Positions 1-9,791 of a DNA stretch of 64,000 bases are shown here, one piece after another. Each line of letters starts with the position of its first letter. The first letter of the stretch is position 1. The DNA is from Brienomyrus brachyistius. Taxonomy: Eukaryota > Chordata > Actinopteri > Osteoglossiformes > Mormyridae. The stretch spans positions 8,072,324 through 8,136,323 of the forward strand of contig NC_064537.1 of NCBI RefSeq assembly GCF_023856365.1, in the 5' to 3' direction. Below the pieces are notes generated by a model. The model ran no database searches and was not told the DNA's origin. It worked only from the letters and a program-made list of their open reading frames with translations. Made by a program: the position numbers and the translations under genes.

Positions 1-213
1 GCAAAGAGAGTGCAAAAGTATCTCCGTACAAAGGTGGTGTGTGGAAAGGCTTCTCTGAATGCATAACTCATCGATTTATAAAGCAAGGAAGTTGCACCTG
101 GTGCTGTATAGGGGCATCTTATCAAGTGGCCACTCATTGTGTTGTGGGAGATTGGGAGACTGTGTGCTTTTGTCACCAGGTGAACGGTTGCTGCATTCTG
201 TCGCCCCCTTCAG

Positions 214-570
214 GTCGCAGAGCTGAAGCACGAGCTCAAGCTGCGGAGCCTGCCAGTGTCGGGAACCAAGAGCGACCTCATCGAGAGGCTGAGGAACCAC
301 CACGAGCTCAGCCAATGGGGAGCTGGAGGGGGCGGGGGTACAAAAACCAGCTTGCCCACTGGCTCTTGCCCCGGCTTAGGAATCCACCAATCGGGAGAAG
401 TGGGCACGGGGACCTTACCTTTGACAACCAGTCGGAGCAGCCTGCCTCCCACGATATTGTTTGGCAGCACGAGCTCGTCCCCGCCCATGTCGCCCGCCGC
501 CTCCGAGCGCTCCGTGGCCGGCATGAGCCCCGACGAGGCCAGCTGCAGCGGTGACGTGTTCGGGGAGTCG
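214..570 (+). CDS. mrtfa: mrtfa exon: SAP domain and proline/serine linker
   Basis: Acceptor CCCTTCAG ends at 213 and donor GTAAGT begins at 571. The exon is 119 codons in phase 0. It begins inside the SAP domain (VAELKHELKLRSLP, then SGTKSDLIERLRNHHE), continues through a glycine-rich stretch and ends with the serine/proline block conserved in MRTFs (FGSTSSSPPMSP). Confidence 0.88.
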
Positions 571-3500
571 GTAAGTCCCGGGCCGGCAGCGCATTTTCAC
601 ACTTAAGGTTTCCACCAGTGTGCAGCTTCCTCATGTAGTCGCATGACTTCCCTACAGATTAGAGAGCTCAGTGAATTTTTTTGCATATTTTGTTAACATA
701 ATTGTGTTTCTGATAGCTCTCCCCCATGCTTGACTACTTCCTTGAGAACCTCATGATTTTTCACGGCCTCTTTACGACTGTCATAAACGCTTAGCTTCTG
801 ATTTATGAGACGACTTACAAGGGAAAGGATGATTGCTGTGGCAGTCGTATCCAAAGCCATTTTCCCTGCTCACAGAGTTGTACTTCGTTTAATGTAATTA
901 TCTTTAACCTATTTTTTTTTCTCCTCTTTCCTGCATGTTCACCTGAATTAATTTGGTTTAAAATGGCAAGACATCTCTTGAGATTTAAACATGACACTTT
1001 TCTTCTTTCCTTCATAAAGTAGTCCACCAAACGCTATAGATCTCTGCTGCCCCCACTGTTTACGACCGGTACTACATTGACACGTGACTCCAGATGGTGA
1101 GTCCTTACTGACTGCCGCTTTGTGGCATTTCTGCTAACTGCTAACAGGTGAGCGCCCCCCTGACGCAGCTCAGCCTGCACGCCTCCCCCCAGCACCCCGC
1201 CTCCATCAAAGAGGAGCACTCCGGGGTGGGGGCCTGCCGCTTCTCCCGGCAAGCTGGCACGGCCCCCCCGCGGGAGTCCCTGGACAAGGACCAGATGCTG
1301 CAGGAGAAGGACAAGCAGATCGAGGAGCTGACACGCATGCTGCAGCAGAAGCAACGGCTGGTGGAGTCGCTGCGCTCGCAGCTGGAGCAGGGCAAGAGGG
1401 GAGGGCAGGCGCCAGGGGACGTCAAGGAGGAGCCCTCTGAGGAGGTCAGGGAGGAGGAGGGCGCGGAGACCAAGCTACCTGAGGGTCCCTCCTTGCAGCT
1501 GGACCAGGGCCTGCATGTACCCCAGCAATCAGCTGAGGAGCAGCAGCCATCAAAGGCTGGATTACAGCAGGTCAGTGTCAGCTATCCCAGGATGCGTCGG
1601 TGGCCACACCTGGAATGTTCCGTCACACAGTGGTGCTCAAAGCGTTTCACTCCAGTTGTTCCAGTAAAAATCAAGCTGTGAAATTGGGTGTAAATCTGTA
1701 TGTTAAAGATGAATGTTGTGCAGTATTTGTGAAATATTGCCGGCAACATTTTTTTTAGCATTAAAGATTCTTAAAGATCTTCCTTCCCCCCATTTCTCAG
1801 GTACTCGTAAGTCAACAAGCTACCAGTTCAACCCTCACCTCCTCTTTCCCGTTGGACCTTCTTAAGTTGAACCCGCCCCCAACCCTGCTGACTGACGGCA
1901 ACGGCAACCACTACCTGATTGCAGTGACCAGTCGCAGCGCCCCACATGGCAAAGGGGCTGGGCGAATCACGCTGCAGGTAGGAGGGCTCAGTGTCAGGTT
2001 TTGTGTTTCTGGCTTTTCAGAGATGCCTAATTATGGTATTTAATTACTGCCCTCTTTTGCCCATTTGTTTGCCCACGTGCTCCATTGTTACCCACTGCTA
2101 AGCGGGTACAGTCCACACCCTGCAAAACCTCTAGCCAATCACCACCTCTTATGGACACCAACAACCAATCTGAACAGACAGTGAAACCTAGCCCCGTTGA
2201 CTGCCCAATCACAAAGGTAGGGTTCAAGGCCTGACTCCACCCAGTGTTGCTATGAGCAGTGCAAGCAGGGATGGACATAATTGCTACACAAGTACGCATT
2301 CACCTTTAACCCTCTGGGGTCTAGGGATAAGAAACACACTTTCACTGACTGGGGCATGGTCACACATTTCTTCAAATATCATAAACTTAATTCATGGCAA
2401 ATAAATTATTTCTTATATATTTGTTTTGGCATTAAACTCATCTTTATTTTAATGTACTTTGTAAATATGTCAGATTTATGTGAAGTTTGTAATTTGACAT
2501 CAAAGTATAGACATTGCAAAATGCAGTGGAATGGAACACATGCAGAAACATTATAAAAGTACATAGTTAGCAATGGTGGAAGTTTGTTTTAATCCCAGAT
2601 ATCTGATCACCAAAGTCTTGGCTACATGAAGATGACTAAATGGTGCAGTTGCAACATTCAGTTGGATAAATAAATAAGAAAAATCTAACTCATGTCACTA
2701 TTTCTGGTCTCCTGCCATTGAATATTTAGTAGCTCTCATGTGTATGCATGAGCCATTCACACCTGGCCACATCCTCCCCCCTTTTTTAGCGCTGATGGGG
2801 ATGTATCTGGATTGCGTTTCACTGCTGCGTTGTTCATCAAATTACCATGCGAATGCGATTTGAATATGCGGTAATGCGGCTATTTAGAATGCGAATAGCG
2901 ATCTTCAGGTGAGGGCGGCACTACACACCCCCGATGCAGGTAAAACAAAGAAAGGTGACATGGTTTTTTTGGCCATTTAACCTAACTTCTAAAAGCTTTA
3001 ATACTTCCGACACTGGACATTTTGAAAAGAAGACAGGTTATGGATTTAGTCAGTGTTTTTTTTTTCATGTTTCTACATTAAGATTTCAGCGAGATATAAA
3101 CTAAAATAGACGCGAAAAGTACTCGACCCCAGAGGGTTAAAAGTGATACGCTGACAATCGATTGTTTGTAAAAGCGTAAATTCGTACTTGTTTTATGTGC
3201 ATTTGCGCTGCTATGACAATAAAATACCTTGCATTTTAACCTGTATACCGCAAATGAAGTACAGTTAGCATATAAAGATTTAAATGCATTGTATTTTGTT
3301 TTCATATCAGCGCAAAGCACACCAGTATGCATTTGCTCTTTTACGGACAATCGATTGTCATTTTTAAAGGTGAATGTGTACTTGCGTACCAGTTAAATCC
3401 ATCCCTGAGTATAAGGCGGCCATATTGGTGCATCAAGCATCCTCCCTGACATCTCTTAAGCGAAGCCTTGCCAAATTCCTGCCTGTGTCCCTTTCAGGGA

Positions 3501-5111
3501 GGGAAGGTGGGGCTCCACATTCAGGCCAACAGCTCACGGGGGCCCTTGGTGTCTCTCTCCGCTCCACCGAAACTACAGCCTTTCTTCCACAGTGACAGCA
3601 CGCCCCCCTCCGAACACGCAGAACCCTCCTCTCCCGCCCACAAGGTGATGCTACGCTGTCTGTCTGGCTGTTTAAACACCTTCATCCTTCTGCATTTTCC
3701 ATCCGTCTTTTCTCCGTAACTGCTTTACCTGCACAGAATTGAGTGGTTACCTGTATTTCTTGTCTGTTTTAATATCCATGTCTTAAAATGTCATGATTAT
3801 ATTGTTCATATGTCTCAGCAGAGGTGGCCATTTCAGGTCCAGAAAGTAAAAATCCACGCCAGGATTTTGCATCAACCAACCAGTTGAATATAAAGAGCCA
3901 CATTCACGGAGGACTCAACTGGTTGGTTGATGCAAAATCCTGGCTTGGATTTTTACTTTCTGGACCTGAAATGTCTGCCTGTGTGTCTCAGTATTTATAT
4001 TCTGTTTATTGCCTTCTCATTTGCAGTATGACTGGTGAGAACGATCAGCTCAGTGCATCATATATCTGAGGGAACTTTGACTTCTAACGTTTCTTTGCCG
4101 CATTTTATGTTTTTGCGTAAAAACTGTCTAGTTCATGGTTTTCTTTGCTTTTTTTCCAGGGGGTTGTGAATTCGAACCGCGACCAAAACACCCTGTTCAG
4201 CTCTCCCTCCCCAGCCAGCAAGCAGAGCTCCCCCACGACGCCACACGCTAAGGTAGGTCCACCGTCTGCCGGCCCATCATCACATACACGGCTGCCCTTC
4301 TCCGCATGGTCTCGCCCTCACGGACCTTCTGCCCCCAGGAGAACGGCTGCTGCAGTCAGCAGATGGACGACCTGCTGGAAATCCTCATCCGGAGCGGAGG
4401 TATGGGAGTCCCGCGCGCAGCAGCCTCTTGTGTTGTATAGCGGTTTGCAGTTCCATTGTCCATTATCACAGAGTTCCTCCAAAACTCCCCTCACAATTTG
4501 CTGATCAGGCCATCTCCATTTTGGTTTCTATATTTATATTCTGTTTTTAATAAAATGTTCTCTCTTTCTCAGAAATCCCTGCGGGCTTTAAATCTGACTT
4601 CGGCCCCTCCCACTCCCGCCCTCAAGCCAGCCCCCCTCCTCTGTCTCCTCCCAGCTCCCCTCCGCACCTCTTGCACGATCCTGTGGCGGTCTCGCCACCG
4701 CCATCGCCCCCCAAGTTGGGGGACGGGCCGTGCGTGGAGAGTGGTCGTCTGGAGGACTTCCTGGAGAGCACCACGGGAAAGCCTCTATTGGGGGCGGAGC
4801 CCGATGGGCCGCTCCCCCTCATCGATGACCTCCACAGCCAAATGCTGAGCACCTCCAGCATCCTGGATCACCCCCCTACTCCAATGGACACCTGCGAGCT
4901 GAACTTCAGCTCCAATGTGCCCGGATTGGAATTTGGAGACCCCGCCCTGGACAACATGGACTGGCTGGACATTACCATGGGCGGGGGGCCTAGCGGGAGC
5001 AGCAGTGTCCATGCGCTCACCCCCCTTAACTCCCACACGCCCTCCAACGTCTTTTCAGCAGACTTTCTGGACAGTGCAGACCTGCATCTCTACTGGGACT
5101 CCGGTTTGTAG
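214..5111 (+). CDS. mrtfa: Myocardin-related transcription factor A (MKL1), 3' seven coding exons, 5' partial
   Basis: SRF coactivator that shuttles from cytoplasm to nucleus when G-actin falls and drives cytoskeletal and muscle genes. Exons by GT/AG borders and reading frame: 214-570, 1148-1570, 1801-1977, 3498-3644, 4160-4252, 4339-4399, 4573-5111. They join in frame to 599 codons including TAG. Visible parts: most of a SAP DNA-binding helix pair (residues 1-31 of the fragment, VAELKHELKLRSLPVSG), a proline/serine block FGSTSSSPPMSPAASERS, a leucine zipper (about 165-203, with DKDQMLQEKDKQIEEL), the QQMDDLLEILI segment, and the activation-domain end LIDDLHSQML...ILDHPP...MDWLDI...DFLD, stop after WDSGL. 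RPEL and basic regions must lie upstream of the window. The paralogue mrtfb is the main alternative; I prefer mrtfa because shisa8 and desi1 neighbours are also human 22q13 genes. Confidence 0.85.
1148..1570 (+). CDS. mrtfa: mrtfa exon: leucine zipper
   Basis: Acceptor CTAACAG precedes 1148; the donor at 1571 is GTCAGT. The exon is 141 codons in phase 0. It starts VSAPLTQLSLHASP, matching the family's SPLTQL motif, then encodes the coiled coil DKDQMLQEKDKQIEELTR used for MRTF dimerisation, followed by an acidic and glutamine-rich tail. Confidence 0.9.
1801..1977 (+). CDS. mrtfa: mrtfa exon: PPTLLTD segment
   Basis: Acceptor TTTCTCAG precedes 1801; donor GTAGGA starts at 1978. The exon is 59 codons in phase 0 and contains NPPPTLLTDGNGNHYLIAVT, the counterpart of the family's PPTLITD...VTN segment. 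Confidence 0.83.
2266..3417. mobile_element. hAT-type non-autonomous DNA transposon, interrupted by a second element
   Basis: Left end CAGGGATGGACATAATTG and right end (reverse complement) CAGGGATGGATTTAACTGG are terminal inverted repeats. They stay alignable inward (GTACGCATTCACCTTT versus GTACACATTCACCTTT, then GACAATCGATTGT on both sides). The flanking octamers AGTGCAAG (2258-2265) and AGTATAAG (3418-3425) look like a decayed 8-bp target-site duplication, as hAT elements make. No transposase reading frame is present. It lies in the mrtfa intron 1978-3497. Confidence 0.8.
2310..3136. mobile_element. piggyBac-like MITE nested in the hAT element
   Basis: The element is bounded by TTAA at 2306-2309 and 3137-3140, immediately followed and preceded by the inverted termini CCCTCTGGGGTC and GACCCCAGAGGG. 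A TTAA target duplication with CCC-type termini is the piggyBac signature. Removing it restores a continuous hAT left arm (CACCTTTAAAAGTGA) that matches the right arm. There is no open reading frame of transposase size, so it is non-autonomous. Confidence 0.8.
3498..3644 (+). CDS. mrtfa: mrtfa exon: KLQPFF segment
   Basis: Acceptor CTTTCAG precedes 3498; donor GTGATG starts at 3645. The exon is 49 codons in phase 0. It contains PPKLQPFFHSDSTPP, comparable to the LQPLFG segment of MRTFA. It lies only 80 bases after the end of a hAT-type insertion in the preceding intron. Confidence 0.8.
3829..3973. mobile_element. Fold-back MITE, family A copy 1 (59-bp arms)
   Basis: Arms 3829-3887 and 3915-3973 are inverted copies that I read as differing at a single position, separated by a 27-base loop. 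The arms contain CCAGAAAGTAAAAATCCA. A second copy of the same family lies at 56761-56906. It sits in the mrtfa intron 3645-4159. In transcript it would form a long hairpin. Confidence 0.85.
4160..4252 (+). CDS. mrtfa: mrtfa exon: serine-rich linker
   Basis: The pyrimidine tract and acceptor TTTCCAG end at 4159; donor GTAGGT starts at 4253. The exon is 31 codons in phase 0 (GVVNSNRDQNTLFSSPSP, then SKQSSPTTPHAK). The linker has little family conservation. It is called from splice borders, frame continuity and codon quality. Confidence 0.72.
4339..4399 (+). CDS. mrtfa: mrtfa exon: QQMDDLLEILI segment
   Basis: Acceptor GCCCCCAG precedes 4339; donor GTATGG starts at 4400. The exon is 61 bases: 20 codons plus the first base of a glutamate codon. 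ENGCCSQQMDDLLEILIRSG is nearly identical in pattern to the QQMDDLFDILIQSGE motif of MRTFA, which makes this short exon secure. Confidence 0.9.
4573..5111 (+). CDS. mrtfa: mrtfa last coding exon: C-terminal activation domain
   Basis: Acceptor TTTCTCAG ends at 4572. The first two bases complete GAA, giving EIPAGFKSDF. The exon encodes a proline-rich stretch, then GRLEDFLESTTGKPLLG, LIDDLHSQMLSTSSILDHPP, DNMDWLDIT and a final SADFLDSADLHLYWDSGL before TAG at 5109-5111. These are the hallmark MRTF C-terminal blocks. Confidence 0.93.
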
Positions 5112-6100
5112 CCTCTGTGGCCTCCAACCTCCACAAAACCCTGTCCATTCATAGGAGACCTGCCCATGGTCACCATGCCCACGTGCAAGAGGCCACACCC
5201 ATCTGCGGGTGGCCAAACCCACTCCAGTGTATCCATGCCAACGGTTTCCTTGGAGACATGTTTGGCACATATCTTGGCATTACCCGAATTGTGTCCCTAT
5301 AGCACTGAGACAGGATTGCAGTCCTGTCCCCGCCCTGTACTGTATCAGTACCCTGCTAGCACCATCTTGGTCGTCTTCAGGTGCCCAGCTTCCAAAGGTG
5401 TTCCTGGAAGCACTCCCTCTACCTCCCACGAGTTCCTCTTTGGGTTGTCATGGGAACCCTGGGGGGGGGGGGGGGAGGGCATGATGGACCTGGCCCGGTC
5501 CAATGCAGTGCCGATGCGCCCTGGTGCTGTTCAATTCCATTGCTGAAAGCTGTTTGTGGGCCTGATAGGGTTGGGTTTAAACATGCCTAGATGTTCACTC
5601 ATTTTGTTCACCTTTTTACTGCTGAGGCCATGTACATTCTTGAACGTTTCACACAGTCGGCCTTATTTCCTCTGCTGAGGAAATTCCGCTCAGCCATTGT
5701 CTTCACTGGTCCGTTTCCCCTGCTGTCCCACCCTGACAGGCGAATGAAGACTTTTTCAGCTTAATGCTGCCCCCTCGTGGCTGAGGGTGTAACTGTAGCA
5801 TATCTGTGCAACGGACCCATCCCATATAGCACTTACGCTTTTTGACCTTCTTGGTAGTCTGGTGGACTTCCTGCTTTAACAAGCTCTTCTCTGAGCAGAG
5901 GGATTTAACCGGACTACAGGGTGATGCTGTATAAACAGTTTTTTTTCTGAATGTAAAATTGATGGAAGATGGCAATTACTGGCTGGTGATGCAGGCTTTA
6001 AAACTTGAATATGGCTATGTTTTGTTTTTTATATATGTGTATATATATATATATATATAAATCAAAGATGAGAAAAATACACTTTGGAAAAAAAATGTGT
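5112..6100 (+). other. mrtfa: Probable mrtfa 3'UTR
   Basis: This non-coding stretch follows the mrtfa stop codon. It contains a long G run near 5461-5475 and, at 6030-6060, a (TA)n tract followed by an A-rich segment. I find no canonical AATAAA here; the first one downstream on the plus strand is at about 8806. The 3' end is therefore a guess from composition. Confidence 0.4.
6041..6059. repeat. (AT)n microsatellite
   Basis: Uninterrupted AT dinucleotides at the distal end of the probable mrtfa 3'UTR. A similar (TA)n tract lies at 12838-12858. Confidence 0.8.
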
Positions 6101-9100
6101 TAGCTGTCTGAATTTATCCTAGTGGAGATGAGGTAGGGTGAGTGAGGAAGGCAGTTTGTACTCATGCGTGGATGAATGTCCAATCAAACACAATAATACT
6201 GACAAACCAATGAGTTATTGCGTTTATTCTGAACAGGAAGTCTGTGTATGTGGGGGGAGGGGGGGTGTATTTACCACATTGTGTGGACCAAATGTTATTT
6301 GAATATATAGAGCGGGGCAGTAGTGCGCCAGGTGCACTAGTTTGGATGCGGGTGTGTCCAGAGAAGGCCACCTTTACCTTGAGGCAGCAGATTTTACCCT
6401 CTCCTCATATTTAGGCGTTGGCCGTTTTAAAATCCGTTAAACAAGCTCGGTGTCAGTGACGGAGTGTCGGTTGTCTGTAGCACTGATTGGCCTTTGCTTG
6501 TGGAGCCAGAGGCGTGCTGCCTTGCCGGTGGCTGGCATGTGTGTCCTATCAGGCTGTGCCCCCCACCACCTGAAAAATGGCTATGCGCTCCCTAGCACCA
6601 TCTGCTGGCCAGTCAGTGTGCTGCAGCTCGGATCTGTTGTACGTCTTTCCCCCATTTTCTTCTCCTCTTACCATCTTGCACCTACACTCTCCCTAAGTCT
6701 CTCTCTCTCTCCTTCGCCCCCCCCCTCGGTCATCTTACTTTCTTCAGCCCCATCACTAGCCCTAGTGCATCTTGTAATCCAGATCTCTCCGCCTTTGATA
6801 GCTGCTGAGAGCAGGCAGCGATATGAGAGAGATTAATAGAGCTGTCACCATTAGGTGGCATGGGACATGGGGGGGGTGGGTTATGGTGGTTATGCATGTC
6901 TGCCGATTCGACTCTGCTGGCCGCTCGCTGGTCCCGACTGGTCCGCTGGCCGCTGTGGACTGCTAGTCCCGGCCTGGATATCACACGGGGCATTTTGGCT
7001 CCCTCATCACGCGTCGCTTTTAAACCCCCCGGTAGCTGATCCTGACATTTTATCTGTGCTCTTCCTCGTCTGCTCTACTTCTACAGCCCCTTGGCTTCTC
7101 TGTCTCACTTCTACAATTTTTCTATTTTTATTACCATTTCCTGCCTTCCTGCTCTACATTTATAACGTAGAAATGTTACTTATCCCTCCTTTATTGCCCG
7201 GGCAGCCTGTTCTCTGTCTCCTTGCTGCCGTCCCCCAAACACTGCGCTTCTTTCCTCTGATTTTTCTCCGAAGATTCAGGTCACTTCCTGAAGCTTTTTA
7301 ATCTTCCCTGCAGTCTTTTTTTCGACACAGACGCATGTAATGGTCTCCTGTTTATAAAATGTTTCTGCTGCTGGATTAATTTATACAAAGAACTTTTTCA
7401 TTTAATAAGCAATTCATCACGGGATATAGAATAAGGTCGAACTTGTGTACAATGCACTGCTGTTGTGAAATGATATGTTCATATTACCATTGGACATTGA
7501 GCTGCTCAGAACGGGCTCAGTATGAGGTGAATGGCAAAGCTTTTCCTGAGTGGGATAGTGGAATTTGAGTGTTTACCTTGTGATTCGTGTCTCTCCTAGT
7601 GACTGTTAGGTTAATCAGGCTTAACAAGTCTCAATCAGACTTGGAACACTGGTGTCAAGACTAGTCTACCGTGCTTCAAATGAACCCTTCACAGCGAGTC
7701 CCTCTCTGAAATCTCAATCATCCTTCCTTGACCTGTTATAGGCGACGTAACTCACCTGTTCATTAGTTATTTTTAAGACAGACACTTGGTGGGAATGTTT
7801 ATCTGGATTTTCCACCTGAAGAGACTGAGTGTCTGGATTGTTCTACGGAACCCAGGTGTTGTACCATTGATTTAATCCATAATGTCTTCCAACCTGATCT
7901 ACAGAGAATGAGGCAGACTCTACTGATAAACAAATTACATTTTGCATTCTTATTTCCACTTATCACTACCAAAAATTACTAAACAAGTCTGACATATCTT
8001 GATAGCTCTTCTATTAATTTCTGAGATGAAATTTCGCTACGTTATGAATATTGACTAAGGAAAGTAATGAAATCAAATTGCAATTCATAGCATACAGATG
8101 ATAACGAGGGCTTTTTAATGCCTAATAGGCTTGCAGTTGTCATTTTATTCTTTGCATTTTCTTACAGATTAGCTGTGGGCTCGACAGTCTATCGCTGTGG
8201 AAGTTGTGGCTTTGCATGTTTGGCATGCAAATACTTAACTGCTCCGGAGGGTGTTACAGTTTTGCAGCTACATGTTTCGCTGGAGCAGTACAGGTTAAGC
8301 GTTTAGCGGCAATTGCTGAGACCCAGATAAAAGCCTGGACGTTTTGGAAAAATGTCCAAAGTCGCCGCCAACTAGAGGCCGCCTAATAACCCAGCCATGC
8401 ATGTCCACGGGGGCCTCAGAGGGGCCCCACGGGGGCCCCACCTGGTCTTTACATGGGTTTCCTGGGTTCTAACTGGGCTAGAGCTTAGCGCTGGCACTGG
8501 GTGCCCTTTGGGCTCATCAGAAGAATCGCCGAAGCCCAGCTGCATGGTCTTACGGGGGTTCTTGGGATCTCGGATGGGTTTTTTTGGGGGGCTATTTCTT
8601 TGGCTATATCTGGGTCGCACTTGGGCAGCATTAACATAGCTGTGTTTTAGACAGGCCAACCCCATCGGGCTACATGATTGGCCATTTCTGGGTCCTGCTT
8701 AGGTTTCCCATTAATGTAGGTTTGTTTCTGAGGACCAAACCCAAGGGTCTCCCCTCTAGGCTTCTTTCATTGGCCATATAAGGGTCCCACTTGGGCCAAA
8801 TAACAAATAAAACCTGGGCTATATATTTAGGGTAATTCAAGTCCTCGTGGGCTTTCGCTACAGTAATTTGAGAAATGTTTTATTCCAACTCCTGCAGGAT
8901 TTTTGGTTTCGGTCATTATTTATTCCAAAGTATGGTCTGAAATGTCTTTTTGCATTTTGCCTCCTTATATGAACTCAACACTGCCACCTAGCGTTTGAGG
9001 TCCATACCTGCACAGCGGCGCATTTGCGCTAAGCAGAGCTCTAAAATGGTCACCATGGTGTAAAGTACGTCGAAGGCCTTAATCACGAGGCTCACACGAG

Positions 9101-9640
9101 GGAGTAAAGAACAGTAAATTGCCGCCATACCTGCCTTTACCTCACATCTAAATCCAAACACTTGCTGCAGAACTGGATGCCTGGGGAGCCGAAAGCCAAA
9201 TTTATACAGCGACGGCGCCTTTTCTATTACTCACATTAAACTAAATTCTTATTACTTTAAATTAGCATTTTTATAGCCTATAGCTGACAGACCTCAAGTA
9301 ATTACCTACCACTGCATTACTAACCCTTGGTAGAATTTTGAAGCTCGAACCTAATTTTTTTTGTTTTTAGATTGCGTAACTGCACAGACAACTGTAGACG
9401 GGTAACTAACAAACTCATTTACGTAACATCAATTTTCTCTGATCTTTAAAATTAGTTTGAAGGCTCACTCACTTCATTTTACGCCTGTGGAGGTATTATG
9501 TTTAAATCAATAAATTCACTTGCGGTGCCTCTGTATTTTTCCTCTTCATTCAAAACAATCCTGTAAATAAGCAAATGCACCCAACCATTAGATATCCTGT
9601 GAAATAGTGCAATTAACTACACCATCCAACCAAATATATA
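6101..9640. other. Intergenic region after mrtfa, no gene recognised
   Basis: The sequence between the mrtfa 3'UTR and the first intergenic MITE has only short chance reading frames. It includes a CT-rich patch (6695-6720) and AT-rich DNA from 7300 to 8200. The clearest structure is the imperfect repeat block at 8390-8862. Confidence 0.5.
8390..8862. repeat. Imperfect tandem block with GGGTC..TTGGGC units
   Basis: At least three diverged units begin with a phrase like TTGGCYATWTCTGGGTC (about 8599, 8677 and 8769), each followed by a CACTTGGGC-type phrase. The upstream part (8400-8470) is rich in GGGGCC phrases. I infer an old tandem or dispersed repeat. No protein-coding potential is supported. 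Confidence 0.5.
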
Positions 9641-9648
9641 TGCTATAG

Positions 9649-9783
9649 CAGTGTTTCTCAGACCAGTCCTCAGGGACCCCCAGACGGTCCACATTTTTGC
9701 TCCCTCCTCAATCCCTGACAGTTGGGAGGAAGCAAAAACCTTAACTGTTTGGGAGTCCCTGAAGACTGTTCTGAGAAACACTG
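9649..9783. mobile_element. hAT-type MITE, family B copy 1
   Basis: Termini CAGTGTTTCTCAGA and its inverted counterpart TCTGAGAAACACTG enclose 135 bp of fold-back sequence with GTCCTCAGGGACCCC and TTTTTGCTCCCTCC motifs. Flanking octamers TGCTATAG and CGCTGTAG match at six of eight positions, consistent with an 8-bp hAT target duplication. Related copies occur at 15100-15196 and 54172-54298. Confidence 0.8.
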
Positions 9784-9791
9784 CGCTGTAG

